A stretch of DNA of 64,000 nucleotides from JAFCUW01 sp049897565. GTDB taxonomy: Bacteria; Pseudomonadota; Gammaproteobacteria; Burkholderiales; Burkholderiaceae_D. How positions within the stretch are numbered: the stretch's first letter is position 1; each line of letters begins with the position of its first letter. The stretch spans positions 1 through 64,000 of the forward strand of contig NZ_JAFCWM010000018.1 of the NCBI RefSeq assembly GCF_049897565.1, in the 5' to 3' direction. The position numbers and the translations under genes are program-made. The notes beneath the pieces are model-generated. The model had not been told where the DNA came from, ran no database searches, and saw nothing but the letters and a program-made list of their open reading frames with translations. Of the stretch, positions 35,199 through 44,559 are shown piece after piece.

Positions 35199-36422
35199 CT
35201 AATTCGCCGCCGGTTCGGTGCAGGCGCCTGGCGGCAGCGGCGCGGCGGGATCGGCGGCGGCGAGCGCCCGGCGCGCCTGGCGCAGGTCCTTGCCGAATTC
35301 GGCCAGGTAGCGGCTGCGCTCCTCGCTTTGCCATTCGGCGCCGGAAAACGCCGTCAGCGGATGCGGCTTGCCGACGAAGGCGCGCCCTTCCAGGCGCGGC
35401 ATCAGCGCCCGATCCGGATCGGAATTTTCCTTGAGCAGGTAGCCGTCGACGTCGCGCAAGGTCAGCGGCAGCGCCGGCTGCTGGTCGCGCAGCAGCTTGC
35501 CGAACGTGGTCAGGCGCACTTCCTGCGGCCCGGCGCGCAGCAGGTCGTTGAAGGTAGCCAGCGCGAACGGGCGGCCGTTGGCGTCGTCGACGCGGCCGCT
35601 TACGATGTAGCGGCCGGCCTGGCGCACGTCGGCGGCCAGGTAGAAATGGAGCGAGCCGTCTTCGAGCGCCTCGCGCACTTTCCCGGTCCAGGTCGCCGGC
35701 AGTTCGGGCGTATGGACGACGTCGAACGTCACCACGCCGGCGCGCCCGGCGACGCTGAAACGCACGTCGGTGCGGATGGTGCCGTTGAAGCTGGCGAGCG
35801 CGCCCTGGGCCGGGGCCAGCACCGCGGCAAAGGCGCCGTCGCCGGCGACCGGATCGGCCAGCCGGCCATCGTCGGCAAACGCCAGCTGCGCCTGGGCTCC
35901 CGCGCGCGCGCCGTTGAACGTCATGCCTTGCGCCAGCGCGCGCGCGATGACCAGCGGCAGCACCTGGCCGTCGGGGTCGACGGCGCGCAGCGAAAACGCC
36001 ACCGCTTCGCCGGCGGCCAGGTAGACGCGCGACTGCGATGTCTGGATCCGCACCTTGGGGTCGCTGCCGCCGCCGTCCAGCCGCAACGGGTTCGACGCAG
36101 TGACCGGCGCGTTTGGATACACCTGGTCGGGCTGCTCGGCGATCGGGCGCGAGCCGTGCGGATACCGGCTGCTGGCGAGGTAGCTGCAATAGGTGCGTTC
36201 GGCCAGCTGCAGATTTTGCGCCAGCTGTTGCCGGCGCATCGGCGCCGGCGGTGCATTTGCCGGCCCGATGCGCCCGCCCGGCGCGGGCGCCGGCGACGGC
36301 GCCGCCGCCAGCGCCACTGCGGGTTGCGCCGGCGCGGCGCGATCGTCGCCGGCCGCCAGCCAGCCGACGGCGGCCAGGGCGGCGATGGCCAGCGCCGCCA
36401 GCAGTGCTTTATCAGCGCGCAC
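35199..36422 (-). CDS. Secreted protein of unknown function, choice-of-anchor-X-like
   Basis: From the GTG at 36422 the product has 407 residues with a hydrophobic N-terminal segment (ALLAALAIAALAAVGWLAA) and a Pro/Ala linker. The middle reads as beta-sandwich repeats: YLAAGEAVAFSLRAVDPDG and ADDGRLADPVAGDGAF, then VRFSVAGRAGVVTFDVVHT. The C-terminal third has a further domain with RLTTFGKLLRDQQPALPL. This layout resembles choice-of-anchor-X proteins, but the match is not certain. The GTG lies inside the end of the upstream secreted gene, so the two form one operon. Confidence 0.65.
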   Translation of the reverse strand: MRADKALLAALAIAALAAVGWLAAGDDRAAPAQPAVALAAAPSPAPAPGGRIGPANAPPAPMRRQQLAQNLQLAERTYCSYLASSRYPHGSRPIAEQPDQVYPNAPVTASNPLRLDGGGSDPKVRIQTSQSRVYLAAGEAVAFSLRAVDPDGQVLPLVIARALAQGMTFNGARAGAQAQLAFADDGRLADPVAGDGAFAAVLAPAQGALASFNGTIRTDVRFSVAGRAGVVTFDVVHTPELPATWTGKVREALEDGSLHFYLAADVRQAGRYIVSGRVDDANGRPFALATFNDLLRAGPQEVRLTTFGKLLRDQQPALPLTLRDVDGYLLKENSDPDRALMPRLEGRAFVGKPHPLTAFSGAEWQSEERSRYLAEFGKDLRQARRALAAADPAAPLPPGACTEPAAN

Positions 36423-37299
36423 TGACCACCATCGTCGAGCGCATGACCGAGACGATGCCGGCCCAGTTGCCGCGGTTCGAATGGCTGTACGCTTCCTCGT
36501 CGTCGCGGAACAACACGTAGTGATAGCTCCACTTCGGCCAGCCGCCCTCGTTGACGGCGCTGCCAATCGTCAGGTCGTTGCACCACCAGTCGCGCGGATT
36601 GCAATAGGCGCTGCCGGCCGTACCGGAGACGGCGCCGGCGCTGTGATACGGCACTACTTCGTCGTCCTGGCCGGGCAGCAGGCCGGAATACACGGTGCCG
36701 TAGGCGCCGGCAAACATGTAGAACCAGACGAAGCGCGTGTCGTTGTGGTTGTACATGGCGCGCGCGGTGCTGGTTCGCAGGTCGCGCACCAGCGGCTCGC
36801 CGGTGGTCCAGGCGCCGGCGTCGGCCAGTTCGGTGCCGCCGGCAGCGCCCGCCGCGGCCAGCACCCACTTGATGTTCCAGCCGGTCTGCGCGGTGCCGTC
36901 GGCGTTGCCGCAGACGCCAGCCGCATTCGGCGCCGCGTTTTTCTTCATGCGGGTGGAACCACCGTAGTTGGCCAGCGTGTAGCCGATCATCAGGTCGCCG
37001 GCGCTCTGGCTGGCGATGTAGCACCAGTTGGCGCCGGTGCAGAAGCAGTCGAGCGCGTCCCGGATCTTGCCGTTTTGCGTGGCGATGCTGTTGTAGCCGT
37101 CCCAGTTGACCGCCTTCTTGTTGACGCCGGCCTCGACGGCGGCCGGGCCCCAGTAAGCGAAATTGTCGTAGTTGCCCACCACCCCGCCGGCGCCGCGGCC
37201 GTTGATCCACAGCGAATAATTGGTGGCGCTGGCAAGGCTGGAGACAGCGCCCAGCGACAACAGCGCGAGGCACGCCAGCAGGCGCAGGAAACGGTTCAT
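36412..37299 (-). CDS. Secreted protein, possible serine hydrolase
   Basis: The 295-residue product has a signal peptide (MNRFLRLLACLALLSLGAVS, cleavage near SLASA). NYSLWINGRGAGG, then CYIASQSAGDLMIGYTLANY resembles a nucleophile elbow with Ser in SQSAG, so an alpha/beta hydrolase fold is possible. Six or more Cys (DCFCTG, NWCY, GVCGN, YCNPRDWWCN) suggest disulfides in the periplasm or outside. AAGGAGG lies 6 nt before the ATG at 37299, an unusually good ribosome site. It overlaps the start of the next gene. Confidence 0.6.
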   Translation of the reverse strand: MNRFLRLLACLALLSLGAVSSLASATNYSLWINGRGAGGVVGNYDNFAYWGPAAVEAGVNKKAVNWDGYNSIATQNGKIRDALDCFCTGANWCYIASQSAGDLMIGYTLANYGGSTRMKKNAAPNAAGVCGNADGTAQTGWNIKWVLAAAGAAGGTELADAGAWTTGEPLVRDLRTSTARAMYNHNDTRFVWFYMFAGAYGTVYSGLLPGQDDEVVPYHSAGAVSGTAGSAYCNPRDWWCNDLTIGSAVNEGGWPKWSYHYVLFRDDEEAYSHSNRGNWAGIVSVMRSTMVVSAR

Positions 37300-37457
37300 A
37301 CATTCCTCCTTCAGGCAGCGCTGCAAAGGCCCGGACGCGGCAATCCGGGAAGCGAAATGAACGAACGAACTGGCCGGCCGCTGAGATCAAATCTACGCGG
37401 CGATATCGGTGAAGTCAACGCGCGCGATTGCGGCGTTGGCCCGGTGTGGTTTTTGTT

Positions 37458-38387
37458 CTAGTCCAGCTCGGCAAGCGCCTTGACGTGCGCCACCACGCTG
37501 CGTCCCAGAGCCGACAGGTTGTAGCCGCCTTCGAGGCAACTGACGATGCGCCCGTGCGCGTACAGGCGCGCAATGGTCATCAGCTCGCGCGTGATCCAGG
37601 CATAGTCCGCCTCGACCAGGCCCATCTCGCCGAGGTCGTCTTCGCGGTGGGCGTCGAAACCGGCCGAAATGAACAGCATCTCCGGCTTGAACGCATGCAG
37701 CGCCGGCAGCCAGTGCTCCTGCACCAGCTTGCGCACGACGTCGCCATTGCTGCGCGCCGGCACCGGGATGTTGACCTGGTTGGCCGTTTCCGGCTGCGGC
37801 TCGCTGTACGGATAGAACGGGTGCTGGTAGAAACTGGCCATCAGCACGCGCGGATCGTCGCGGAACGATTCGGCCGTGCCGTTGCCGTGGTGGACGTCGA
37901 AGTCGATGATCGCCACCCGCTTCAGGCCGTGCGAGTCGAGCGCGTGCAGCGCGGCCAGGGCGACGTTGTTGAACAGGCAGAAGCCCATCGGGCCGCCTGG
38001 CCGGGCATGGTGGCCCGGCGGGCGCACCGCGCAGAAGGCGTTGGTAATGTCGCCGGCAATCACGGCGTCGGTGGCGGCCATGGCCGCGCCGGCCGCGCGC
38101 AGCGCCGCCTGGTAGCTGTGTTCGTTGATCAGGGTGTCGGCGTCGAGCGGATAGTATTCGCCCGGGCCCGGCAAATTGTCGCGCACCAGGGCAATCGCCG
38201 CGGCGCTGTGGTTGCGCATCACGGCCGGCAATTCGGCCAGCGGGGCGTCGCGCCGTTCGAGCAGGCTGCCGATGCCGGAGCGGATCAGTTGATCGTCGAT
38301 CGCACGCAGGCGCTCCGGCGACTCCGGGTGCCACTCGCCCATCTCGTGGCGCAGGCAATCCGCATGGCTATAAATGGCTGTGGTCAT
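37458..38387 (-). CDS. Histone deacetylase family (acetoin-utilisation-like) deacetylase
   Basis: The 309-residue cytosolic enzyme has the HDAC/AcuC fold. His126 and His127 (RPPGHHARPG) form the charge relay, zinc ligands include Asp164 and His166 (IIDFDVHHGNGT) and the Asp in ISAGFDAH. SCLEGGYN near the C-terminus completes the pattern. Bacterial members deacetylate acetyl-lysine or polyamines; the substrate here is unknown. It is a single gene with an intergenic gap of about 180 bp to the divergent MoxR operon. Confidence 0.9.
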   Translation of the reverse strand: MTTAIYSHADCLRHEMGEWHPESPERLRAIDDQLIRSGIGSLLERRDAPLAELPAVMRNHSAAAIALVRDNLPGPGEYYPLDADTLINEHSYQAALRAAGAAMAATDAVIAGDITNAFCAVRPPGHHARPGGPMGFCLFNNVALAALHALDSHGLKRVAIIDFDVHHGNGTAESFRDDPRVLMASFYQHPFYPYSEPQPETANQVNIPVPARSNGDVVRKLVQEHWLPALHAFKPEMLFISAGFDAHREDDLGEMGLVEADYAWITRELMTIARLYAHGRIVSCLEGGYNLSALGRSVVAHVKALAELD

Positions 38388-38569
38388 ATTCCCGCTTTGA
38401 AGTTGCCGGTTCTCATCAAAATCGCACCGCGTTGCTGTTCTCGCATAGAATCATTTACAGCGATGCGATGAAGAGTGAAAAATTGTCCGAATGGCGCTAA
38501 TCTACCATCCATCGCAATGTTTCGCTCGGCCGCAGGCGCGACACCACCCAGTTCACCGAAGACAAGCAC

Positions 38570-39490
38570 ATGTTCAATAAAATGCATGAAGTGGCACGCC
38601 AGGTCAGCCAGATCGTGGTCGGCAAGGATTTGCAGGTGCGCCAGGCGCTGACGTGCCTGCTGGCCGGCGGCCACCTGCTGGTCGAAGACGTGCCGGGGGT
38701 GGGCAAGACCACGCTGGCGCACGCGCTGGCGATCTCGCTCGGCTTGAAATTCAACCGGGTGCAGTTCACCAGCGACCTGCTGCCGGCCGACGTGGCCGGC
38801 ATTTCCGTCTACGAGCGCGAAAAGAACGGCTTTGTGTTCCATCCGGGTCCGATCTTTACGCAGGTGTTGCTGGCCGACGAGATCAACCGCGCCACGCCGA
38901 AGACGCAGTCGGGCTTGCTCGAGGCGATGGAAGAACGCCAGGTCAGCGCCGACGGCGTCACGCGCGCGCTGCCTGAGCCGTTTTTCGTCATCGCCACCCA
39001 GAACCCGGCGCACCAGGTCGGCACGTTCCCGCTGCCCGAGTCGCAGCTCGACCGCTTCTTGATGTGCCTGTCGCTGGGCTACCCGGACGCGGCCGCCGAG
39101 CGCGCGCTGTTGATGGGCGAGGACCGGCGCAGCATGCTCAAGGCGCTGCCGGCGGCGATGCAGCCGGAAGAACTGGCCGCGGCGCAGCAGGCGCTGCGCC
39201 AGGTGCACGCCTCGCCGTCGCTGATCGACTACGTGCAGGCGCTGGCGCAGGCGTCGCGCCGCGACGGGCTGTTTGCCGAGGGGCTGTCGCCGCGCGCGGC
39301 GATCGCGCTGTTGCAGGCGGCGCGCGCGTGGGCCGCGCTCGAAGGGCGCAACCACGTGGTGCCCGAAGACGTGCAGGCGGTGCTGGTGCCGGTCTGCGCG
39401 CACCGGCTGCGCCCGCTAAAGTCGGCGCACGGCGTGGCGCTGGCCAGCCGCGACCTGGTGCTGCAACTGCAAAAATCGGTGCCGGTCTGA
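38570..39490 (+). CDS. MoxR-type AAA+ ATPase
   Basis: The 306-residue protein has Walker A (DVPGVGKTT), Walker B (LLADEINRA), sensor 1 (FFVIATQNP) and arginine-finger region (PESQLDRFLM). It is a chaperone-like ATPase that acts with VWA or DUF58 proteins. It is the first gene of a MoxR-DUF58-TgpA-MltB operon, and the DUF58 gene follows 9 bp downstream. The start is the ATG at 38570; ATGs at 38582 and 38585 are alternatives. Confidence 0.9.
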   Translation: MFNKMHEVARQVSQIVVGKDLQVRQALTCLLAGGHLLVEDVPGVGKTTLAHALAISLGLKFNRVQFTSDLLPADVAGISVYEREKNGFVFHPGPIFTQVLLADEINRATPKTQSGLLEAMEERQVSADGVTRALPEPFFVIATQNPAHQVGTFPLPESQLDRFLMCLSLGYPDAAAERALLMGEDRRSMLKALPAAMQPEELAAAQQALRQVHASPSLIDYVQALAQASRRDGLFAEGLSPRAAIALLQAARAWAALEGRNHVVPEDVQAVLVPVCAHRLRPLKSAHGVALASRDLVLQLQKSVPV

Positions 39491-39499
39491 CGAGCCCGG

Positions 39500-40498
39500 A
39501 TGGCGGCGCGCTTGACACAATGGGCTGAACGCGCCGGCAACCGCTGGCTGTTCAAGCAGCGCGAGCGCGAGGCCGGCGAAGTGTTCCTGCACCGGCGCCG
39601 CGTCTTCATCCTGCCGACCAAGGCCGGCCTGGGCTTTGCCGGCATGCTGCTGGTGCTGCTGGTGGGCGCCACCAACTATAGCCTGGGCCTCGGCTTCGGC
39701 CTGACATTCCTGCTCGGCAGCTGCGCACTGGTCGACATGTACCTGACCTACCGCAACCTCGGCCAGCTACACCTGCGGCCCGGGCGCGCGGCCAGCGTGT
39801 TCGCCGGCGAGGAAGCGCGCTTCGAGCTGCACCTGGTGAACCGCACGCGGCTCGACCGCTATGCGATCGGCGTCGATTTTACCGGCCACGACGGCCCGCG
39901 CTACCTAGCCGACGCGCCGGCCGGCGCCGGCGCGGCGCTGCAGCTGACCACCGCCACCGAACAGCGCGGCTGGCTGCGCGCGCCGCGGGTACGCCTGGTG
40001 ACGCGCTTTCCGCTCGGCCTGTTTCGCGCCTGGAGTTACTGGCAGCCGGACCTGCGGGTGCTGGTGTATCCGTTCCCGGAGCCGGAAGCGCCGCCGCTGC
40101 CGATGGGCGGCAGCGCGCGCGCGGACGGGCGCGGCAGCGCCGGCGACGACGACTTCGCCGGCGTGCGCAGCTATCAGCCGGGCGACTCGATGCGCAGCCT
40201 GGCGTGGCGCCAGATCGCCCGGCTCGACCCGGCCTACGGCGGCCAGCTGGTGACCAAGCATTTCGAAGGCGGCGCGATCGACGAACTGGTGCTCGACTTT
40301 AACGCGCTGCCGGCGCACATGGACGTCGAGCTGCGCCTGTCGCGCATGACGCGCTGGGTGCTGCAGGCCGAGCAGCGCGCGCTGCCGTACGCGATGCGCA
40401 TCGGCGCGCACGACTTCAAGGCCGGCATCGGCGCGGCGCACCGGGCCGCGTGCCTGCAGGCGCTGGCGCTGCACGGCCTGGCCGCGGAGGCGCCATGA
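39500..40498 (+). CDS. DUF58 domain protein
   Basis: The 332-residue product has two transmembrane segments (GLGFAGMLLVLLVGATNYSL and LGLGFGLTFLLGSCALVDMY at about 48-86), a linker, and a DUF58 domain with FAGVRSYQPGDSMRSLAWRQ. DUF58 proteins pair with MoxR ATPases and transglutaminase-like proteins at the inner membrane. Its stop overlaps the start of tgpA (ATGA). Confidence 0.9.
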   Translation: MAARLTQWAERAGNRWLFKQREREAGEVFLHRRRVFILPTKAGLGFAGMLLVLLVGATNYSLGLGFGLTFLLGSCALVDMYLTYRNLGQLHLRPGRAASVFAGEEARFELHLVNRTRLDRYAIGVDFTGHDGPRYLADAPAGAGAALQLTTATEQRGWLRAPRVRLVTRFPLGLFRAWSYWQPDLRVLVYPFPEPEAPPLPMGGSARADGRGSAGDDDFAGVRSYQPGDSMRSLAWRQIARLDPAYGGQLVTKHFEGGAIDELVLDFNALPAHMDVELRLSRMTRWVLQAEQRALPYAMRIGAHDFKAGIGAAHRAACLQALALHGLAAEAP

Positions 40499-42522
40499 AG
40501 GCGCGGCCACTGGCGGCAATCAACAGCCGGCTGGCCGGCTTCGCCGCGCGCCTGCCGCGCGACAAGACCGACACCTTGCTGCTGCTGACGGCGGCGCTGC
40601 TGGTGCTGGCGCCGCACGCGCTGCACCTGCCGCTGTGGGTGTCGACGCTGTGCGCGGTGACGCTGATGTGGCGCGTGGTGATCACGGTGCGCGGCCAGCG
40701 CCTGCCGCCGTCGCTGGTGCTGCTGCCGCTGGCGGCGGCATCGATGGCCGGCGTCTGGCTGACCTACCACACGGTGCTGGGGCGCGACGCCGGGGTGGCG
40801 ATGCTGGTGCTGCTGGTGGCCTTCAAGATGCTCGAGATGCGCGCGCGGCGCGACCTGTTCGTCGTGGTGTTCCTGTGCTTTTTCCTGTTGCTGACGACGT
40901 TCTTCTACGCCCAGGGCATCGGCACCGCCTTGATGATGGGCGCCTCGGTGGCGGTGCTGCTGGCCGCCCAGCTGTCGTTTCAGTTCACCGGCGCGCTGCC
41001 GCCGCTGGGACGGCGCCTGTGGCTCGGCGCGCGCACGGTGCTGTTCGCGCTGCCGCTGGCGGCGCTGCTGTTTTTCGTCTTCCCGCGCATGCAGGGGCCA
41101 CTGTGGGGCATGCCGGGCGACGCCATGTCGGGCCGCACCGGCATGTCGAACAGCATGGCTCCTGGCAGCATGGCGAGCCTGGCACAGTCCGACGAGACGG
41201 CCTTCCGGGTGCGCTTCATCGACCCGCCGCCGTCGCACGCGCTGCTGTACTGGCGCGGCCTGGTGCTGGGCGACTTCGACGGGCGCGTCTGGACCCAGGT
41301 GGCGCACCAGCGCGGCAGCGCGGGCGGCGCCGGCGCGCTGATGCGCGGGCGCGCGATCCGCCACCAGGTCACCCTGGAGCCGAGCGGGCAGCGCTGGCTG
41401 TTCGCGCTCGACCTGCCGGCCGCGCCGCCGCAGGTGGCCGGCCACGCCAGTTCGGTGTCGGCCGAGCAGGAGATGTCGGCGGCCTACCCGATCGACACGC
41501 GGGTGCGTTACGACGCCGTCTCGCACCCCGGCTACAGCTTGCAGGCCGACGCCGAACTGGCCGGCGCCGCGCGCTGGCTGGCGCTGCCGTTCGGCGCCAA
41601 TCCGCGCGCGCTGGCGGCCGGCGACGCGCTGCGCGGCCACGCCGACCCGTTCGACCGCGTGCGCGCGGTGCTGCGCGGCTTTCGCGAAGATACCTTCGTC
41701 TACACGATGGAGCCGCCGCTGCTGGGACGCCACACGGTCGACGAATTCTTGTTCAAGACGAAGGCCGGCTTTTGCGAGCACTACGCCAGCGCGTTCGTGT
41801 TCCTGATGCGCGCCGCCGGCGTGCCGGCGCGGGTGGTGACCGGCTACCAGGGCGGCGAAGTCAATCCGGTGGACGGCTTTCTCACGGTGCGCCAGTCGGA
41901 CGCGCATGCGTGGGCCGAGGTGTGGGTCGCCGGGCGCGGCTGGCTGCGGGTCGATCCGACCGCCGCGGTGGCGCCGGAGCGGGTGCGCCGGCCGCTGGCG
42001 CGCGCGCCGTCGCGCATGAACCGCTTCGGCATCGGCGCGCTCGACGACCTGATGAACTTCGACGCCGACAGCATCCCCTTGCTGACCCAGCTGCGCTACG
42101 AATGGAGCGCGTTGAACAACGGCTGGAACCAGTGGGTGCTGAACTACACGCCGGAGCGCCAGCGCGGCGTGCTCGATTCGTTCGCCGCCGGCCTGGTCAA
42201 CGTCAAGACGCTGGCGGCGCTGGCGCTGCTGCTGGTGCTGCTGGTGGCCGCGCACAAGCGCCGCAACCGGCCCCGGCTCGATCCGATCGATGCGCTATAC
42301 TCGGCGCTGTGTCTGCAGCTGGGCCGGCTAGGGCTGGCGCGTGCCGCAGACGAAGGCCCCAACGACTATCGCGCGCGGATCGACTCTGCCCGCCTCGAGC
42401 CGCGCCAGAAAGACGCGGCGGCTCGATTCCTGCGCCTCTACAGCGCCTATAAATACGGCGCCCAGCCATCCGATCCGGGGCTGGCCGCCACCCTGAAAAC
42501 TCTGCTGACAAAATTTCGATGA
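40495..42522 (+). CDS. TgpA-family transglutaminase-like membrane protein
   Basis: The 675-residue protein has six or so N-terminal transmembrane segments (DUF3488 region), then a periplasmic transglutaminase-like domain with Cys427 (KAGFCEHYASA), His in QSDAHAWAEVW and Asp in RVDPTAAVAPERV. A last transmembrane segment (ALALLLVLLVAAHKRR) and a cytosolic tail follow (DUF4129-like). TgpA of Pseudomonas is essential for viability in some strains; its substrate is not known. It is coupled to the DUF58 gene and to mltB by 4-bp overlaps. Confidence 0.9.
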   Translation: MKARPLAAINSRLAGFAARLPRDKTDTLLLLTAALLVLAPHALHLPLWVSTLCAVTLMWRVVITVRGQRLPPSLVLLPLAAASMAGVWLTYHTVLGRDAGVAMLVLLVAFKMLEMRARRDLFVVVFLCFFLLLTTFFYAQGIGTALMMGASVAVLLAAQLSFQFTGALPPLGRRLWLGARTVLFALPLAALLFFVFPRMQGPLWGMPGDAMSGRTGMSNSMAPGSMASLAQSDETAFRVRFIDPPPSHALLYWRGLVLGDFDGRVWTQVAHQRGSAGGAGALMRGRAIRHQVTLEPSGQRWLFALDLPAAPPQVAGHASSVSAEQEMSAAYPIDTRVRYDAVSHPGYSLQADAELAGAARWLALPFGANPRALAAGDALRGHADPFDRVRAVLRGFREDTFVYTMEPPLLGRHTVDEFLFKTKAGFCEHYASAFVFLMRAAGVPARVVTGYQGGEVNPVDGFLTVRQSDAHAWAEVWVAGRGWLRVDPTAAVAPERVRRPLARAPSRMNRFGIGALDDLMNFDADSIPLLTQLRYEWSALNNGWNQWVLNYTPERQRGVLDSFAAGLVNVKTLAALALLLVLLVAAHKRRNRPRLDPIDALYSALCLQLGRLGLARAADEGPNDYRARIDSARLEPRQKDAAARFLRLYSAYKYGAQPSDPGLAATLKTLLTKFR

Positions 42523-43670
42523 CTTCCTTTTTACGTTCGATGCCGCGCCGTTTCCCCGTGCTGTTGCTGGCCCTGGTAGCCGCCGCCGGCGCCGCCCACG
42601 CCGCTGCGACGAAAGACAAGCCGCGCGCCCATCCCAAGGCGAGCACGGTAGCCAAACCGGCCAAGCCGGCGCCGAAAGCGCTCGCCCGCAAGGTCGATTA
42701 CGAAGGCGAGCAGGTCAACTTCCGCGAATGGAAAGCGGTCGCCGATTTCGAAGAAGAGATGGCGACGAAGCACGGCTTCGAGCGCGACGCGCTGAAGGCC
42801 CTGATCGCGCAGGTCAACTACATCGACTCGGCGGTCCAGCTGGTCAAACCGGCGCCGCCGGGCAAGCCGAAAAACTGGCAGGCCTACCGCGACCGCTTCA
42901 TCGAGCCGATCCGCATCAACGCCGGCGTCGAGTTCTGGGCCAACAATGCCGAGGCATTGGCGCGCGCCGAGGCGCAGTATGGCGTGCCGGCGGAAATCAT
43001 CGTCGGCATCATCGGCGTCGAGACGGTGTACGGCCGCAACACCGGGCGCTTTCGCGTGATGGATGTGCTGACGACGCTGGCGTTCGCCTACCCGGAAACG
43101 CCGAACCGCGAAGCGCGCATGCGTTTTTTCCGCGGCGAACTGGAAAATACGCTGCTGCTGGCGCGCCAGTCCAACATGGATCCGCTGACGCTGCTGGGCT
43201 CATTTGCCGGCGCGGTCGGCCTGCCGCAGTTCATGCCCGGCAGCATACTCGCATACGGCGTCGACTTCGACGGCAACGGCCAGATCGACCTGCGCAACTC
43301 GGCTTCGGACGCCATCGGCAGTGTCGCCAATTTCCTGGTGCGGCACGGCTGGCAGCCGGGCCAGGCCGGACCGATCGCCTATCCGGCCGACGTGTCGCCG
43401 GCGCGCGCGTGGGAAAGCTACATCGGCAAAGGCGGACTGGCGGCGACCTCGAGCGTCGAAGAACTGGCCGCGGCGGGCGCCGTCAGCGCCTTGGCGCTGC
43501 CCACCGGCATGCTGTTTGGCCTGATTGACTTGCAAAATGGTGCTGAAGCAACAGAATATTGGTTAGCGACCGATAATTTTTTTGCTATCACTCATTACAA
43601 CCGTAGTTACTTCTACGCCATGTCGGTCGTCGAACTGGGCCGCGCGGTGCGCGCCGCGCGCGGCGTCTGA
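42519..43670 (+). CDS. mltB: Lytic murein transglycosylase B
   Basis: The 383-residue enzyme cleaves peptidoglycan glycan strands to 1,6-anhydro ends. It has an N-terminal signal segment (FPVLLLALVAAAGAAHAA) with no lipobox, so it is probably soluble in the periplasm, unlike the lipoprotein MltB of E. coli. The catalytic residue is Glu168 in GIIGVETVYGRNTG. GLPQFMPGSI is also conserved. It ends the MoxR operon; the coupling with a transglutaminase-like protein suggests a role in wall remodelling (inference). Confidence 0.92.
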   Translation: MTSFLRSMPRRFPVLLLALVAAAGAAHAAATKDKPRAHPKASTVAKPAKPAPKALARKVDYEGEQVNFREWKAVADFEEEMATKHGFERDALKALIAQVNYIDSAVQLVKPAPPGKPKNWQAYRDRFIEPIRINAGVEFWANNAEALARAEAQYGVPAEIIVGIIGVETVYGRNTGRFRVMDVLTTLAFAYPETPNREARMRFFRGELENTLLLARQSNMDPLTLLGSFAGAVGLPQFMPGSILAYGVDFDGNGQIDLRNSASDAIGSVANFLVRHGWQPGQAGPIAYPADVSPARAWESYIGKGGLAATSSVEELAAAGAVSALALPTGMLFGLIDLQNGAEATEYWLATDNFFAITHYNRSYFYAMSVVELGRAVRAARGV

Positions 43671-44161
43671 CCCTTGACGTACGGGAAACTTTGTAATCAA
43701 CTGTAACGAGATCATGAGCACATTGCAACAACCGGCGGCCAGCCGGCTTGCATACCCGGGGGGAGTATGTCGGGATGCCGGGTTATTGTCGCAGGTAAAT
43801 TTCCACCGATAAATTAGATACCCCCCGATAACTTGCGATATCGTGCGTGCGTACCGGAATTGTGCGGCCGCTCCGGGTCAATTACCCTACACTTAACTTT
43901 ACCCAGAAAACAATTTTAATATTGTGAATATGTGAGAGAATTGCATTGGGGCTATGTTGCATAACGACAACAGCAGATCGCTGCTAACGTTCTAATCTTT
44001 ATTGCTTTCAGGTATTACATTGGAAAACGTTGTACAATTGTGTATATATTTTCCAAAGTGTTCTGGAAATCGGTTGCAGAAAAGATTATTGCGGTCGTAG
44101 CACAGCACGAAGCCGGGTGTAAGAACCAGCAGGACAAACTCAAATAGGAATGATAGAAATC
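43671..44161. other. AT-rich non-coding region
   Basis: No gene is visible in these 490 bp. The right half is clearly more AT-rich than the surrounding sequence. An 8-bp inverted repeat, TTGGAAAA (44020-44027) and TTTTCCAA (44049-44056), flanks TGTACAATTGTGTATATAT and could be an operator or promoter for the gene at 44162. The left half contains short C/G-rich runs such as CCCGGGGGG near 43757 but no clear terminator. Confidence 0.5.
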
Positions 44162-44491
44162 ATGACAAACCAAGTCGGCATTGATATGAACAGCGATTCG
44201 GATTCAGATGATCTGTTGCAGTACAACCCTAACCGGTTGCTCGATACGCTCATCGAAAACCTGCGTCTGAAAAATGATGCGGCGCTGTCGCGCGCTCTGG
44301 AAGTGGCGCCGCCGGTAATTTCGAAGATCCGCCACCACCGCCTGCCGGTTGGCGCATCGCTGCTGATCCGCATGCACGAGGTGAGCGACCTGTCGATCCG
44401 CGACCTGCGTTACCTGATGGGTGACCGCCGCAACAAGTTCCGCATCAGCGACAAGCAGTTCAAGCCAAAAGAAGGCGAGCCACAGGCATAA
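44162..44491 (+). CDS. Small protein with helix-turn-helix-like region
   Basis: From the ATG at 44162 it has 109 residues; an in-frame ATG at 44150 would add four. An acidic N-terminus (DMNSDSDSDDLLQ) is followed by LDTLIENLRLKNDAALSRAL, EVAPPVISKIRHHRLPVGAS and LLIRMHEVSDLSIRDLRYLM, which has the spacing of a Cro/CI-type DNA-binding domain. A DNA-binding regulatory role is inferred. It stands alone behind a long AT-rich upstream region. Confidence 0.7.
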   Translation: MTNQVGIDMNSDSDSDDLLQYNPNRLLDTLIENLRLKNDAALSRALEVAPPVISKIRHHRLPVGASLLIRMHEVSDLSIRDLRYLMGDRRNKFRISDKQFKPKEGEPQA

Positions 44492-44559
44492 ATTGCCTCG
44501 GTCGTAATGCAAGCCGGGTCCGTTCGCACGAAGGGACCTGGCTTGATTCCGCAGCAATT

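Noticed and set aside
40234..42255. 673-codon minus-strand frame opposite tgpA
   Set aside because: Composition is dominated by Gln, His and Arg, typical of antisense frames of high-GC genes; the plus strand encodes a clear TgpA protein.
44514..44545. Hairpin between the small regulator gene and cysM as a terminator
   Set aside because: The stem is good but no T-run follows on either strand, so I only mention it under cysM.
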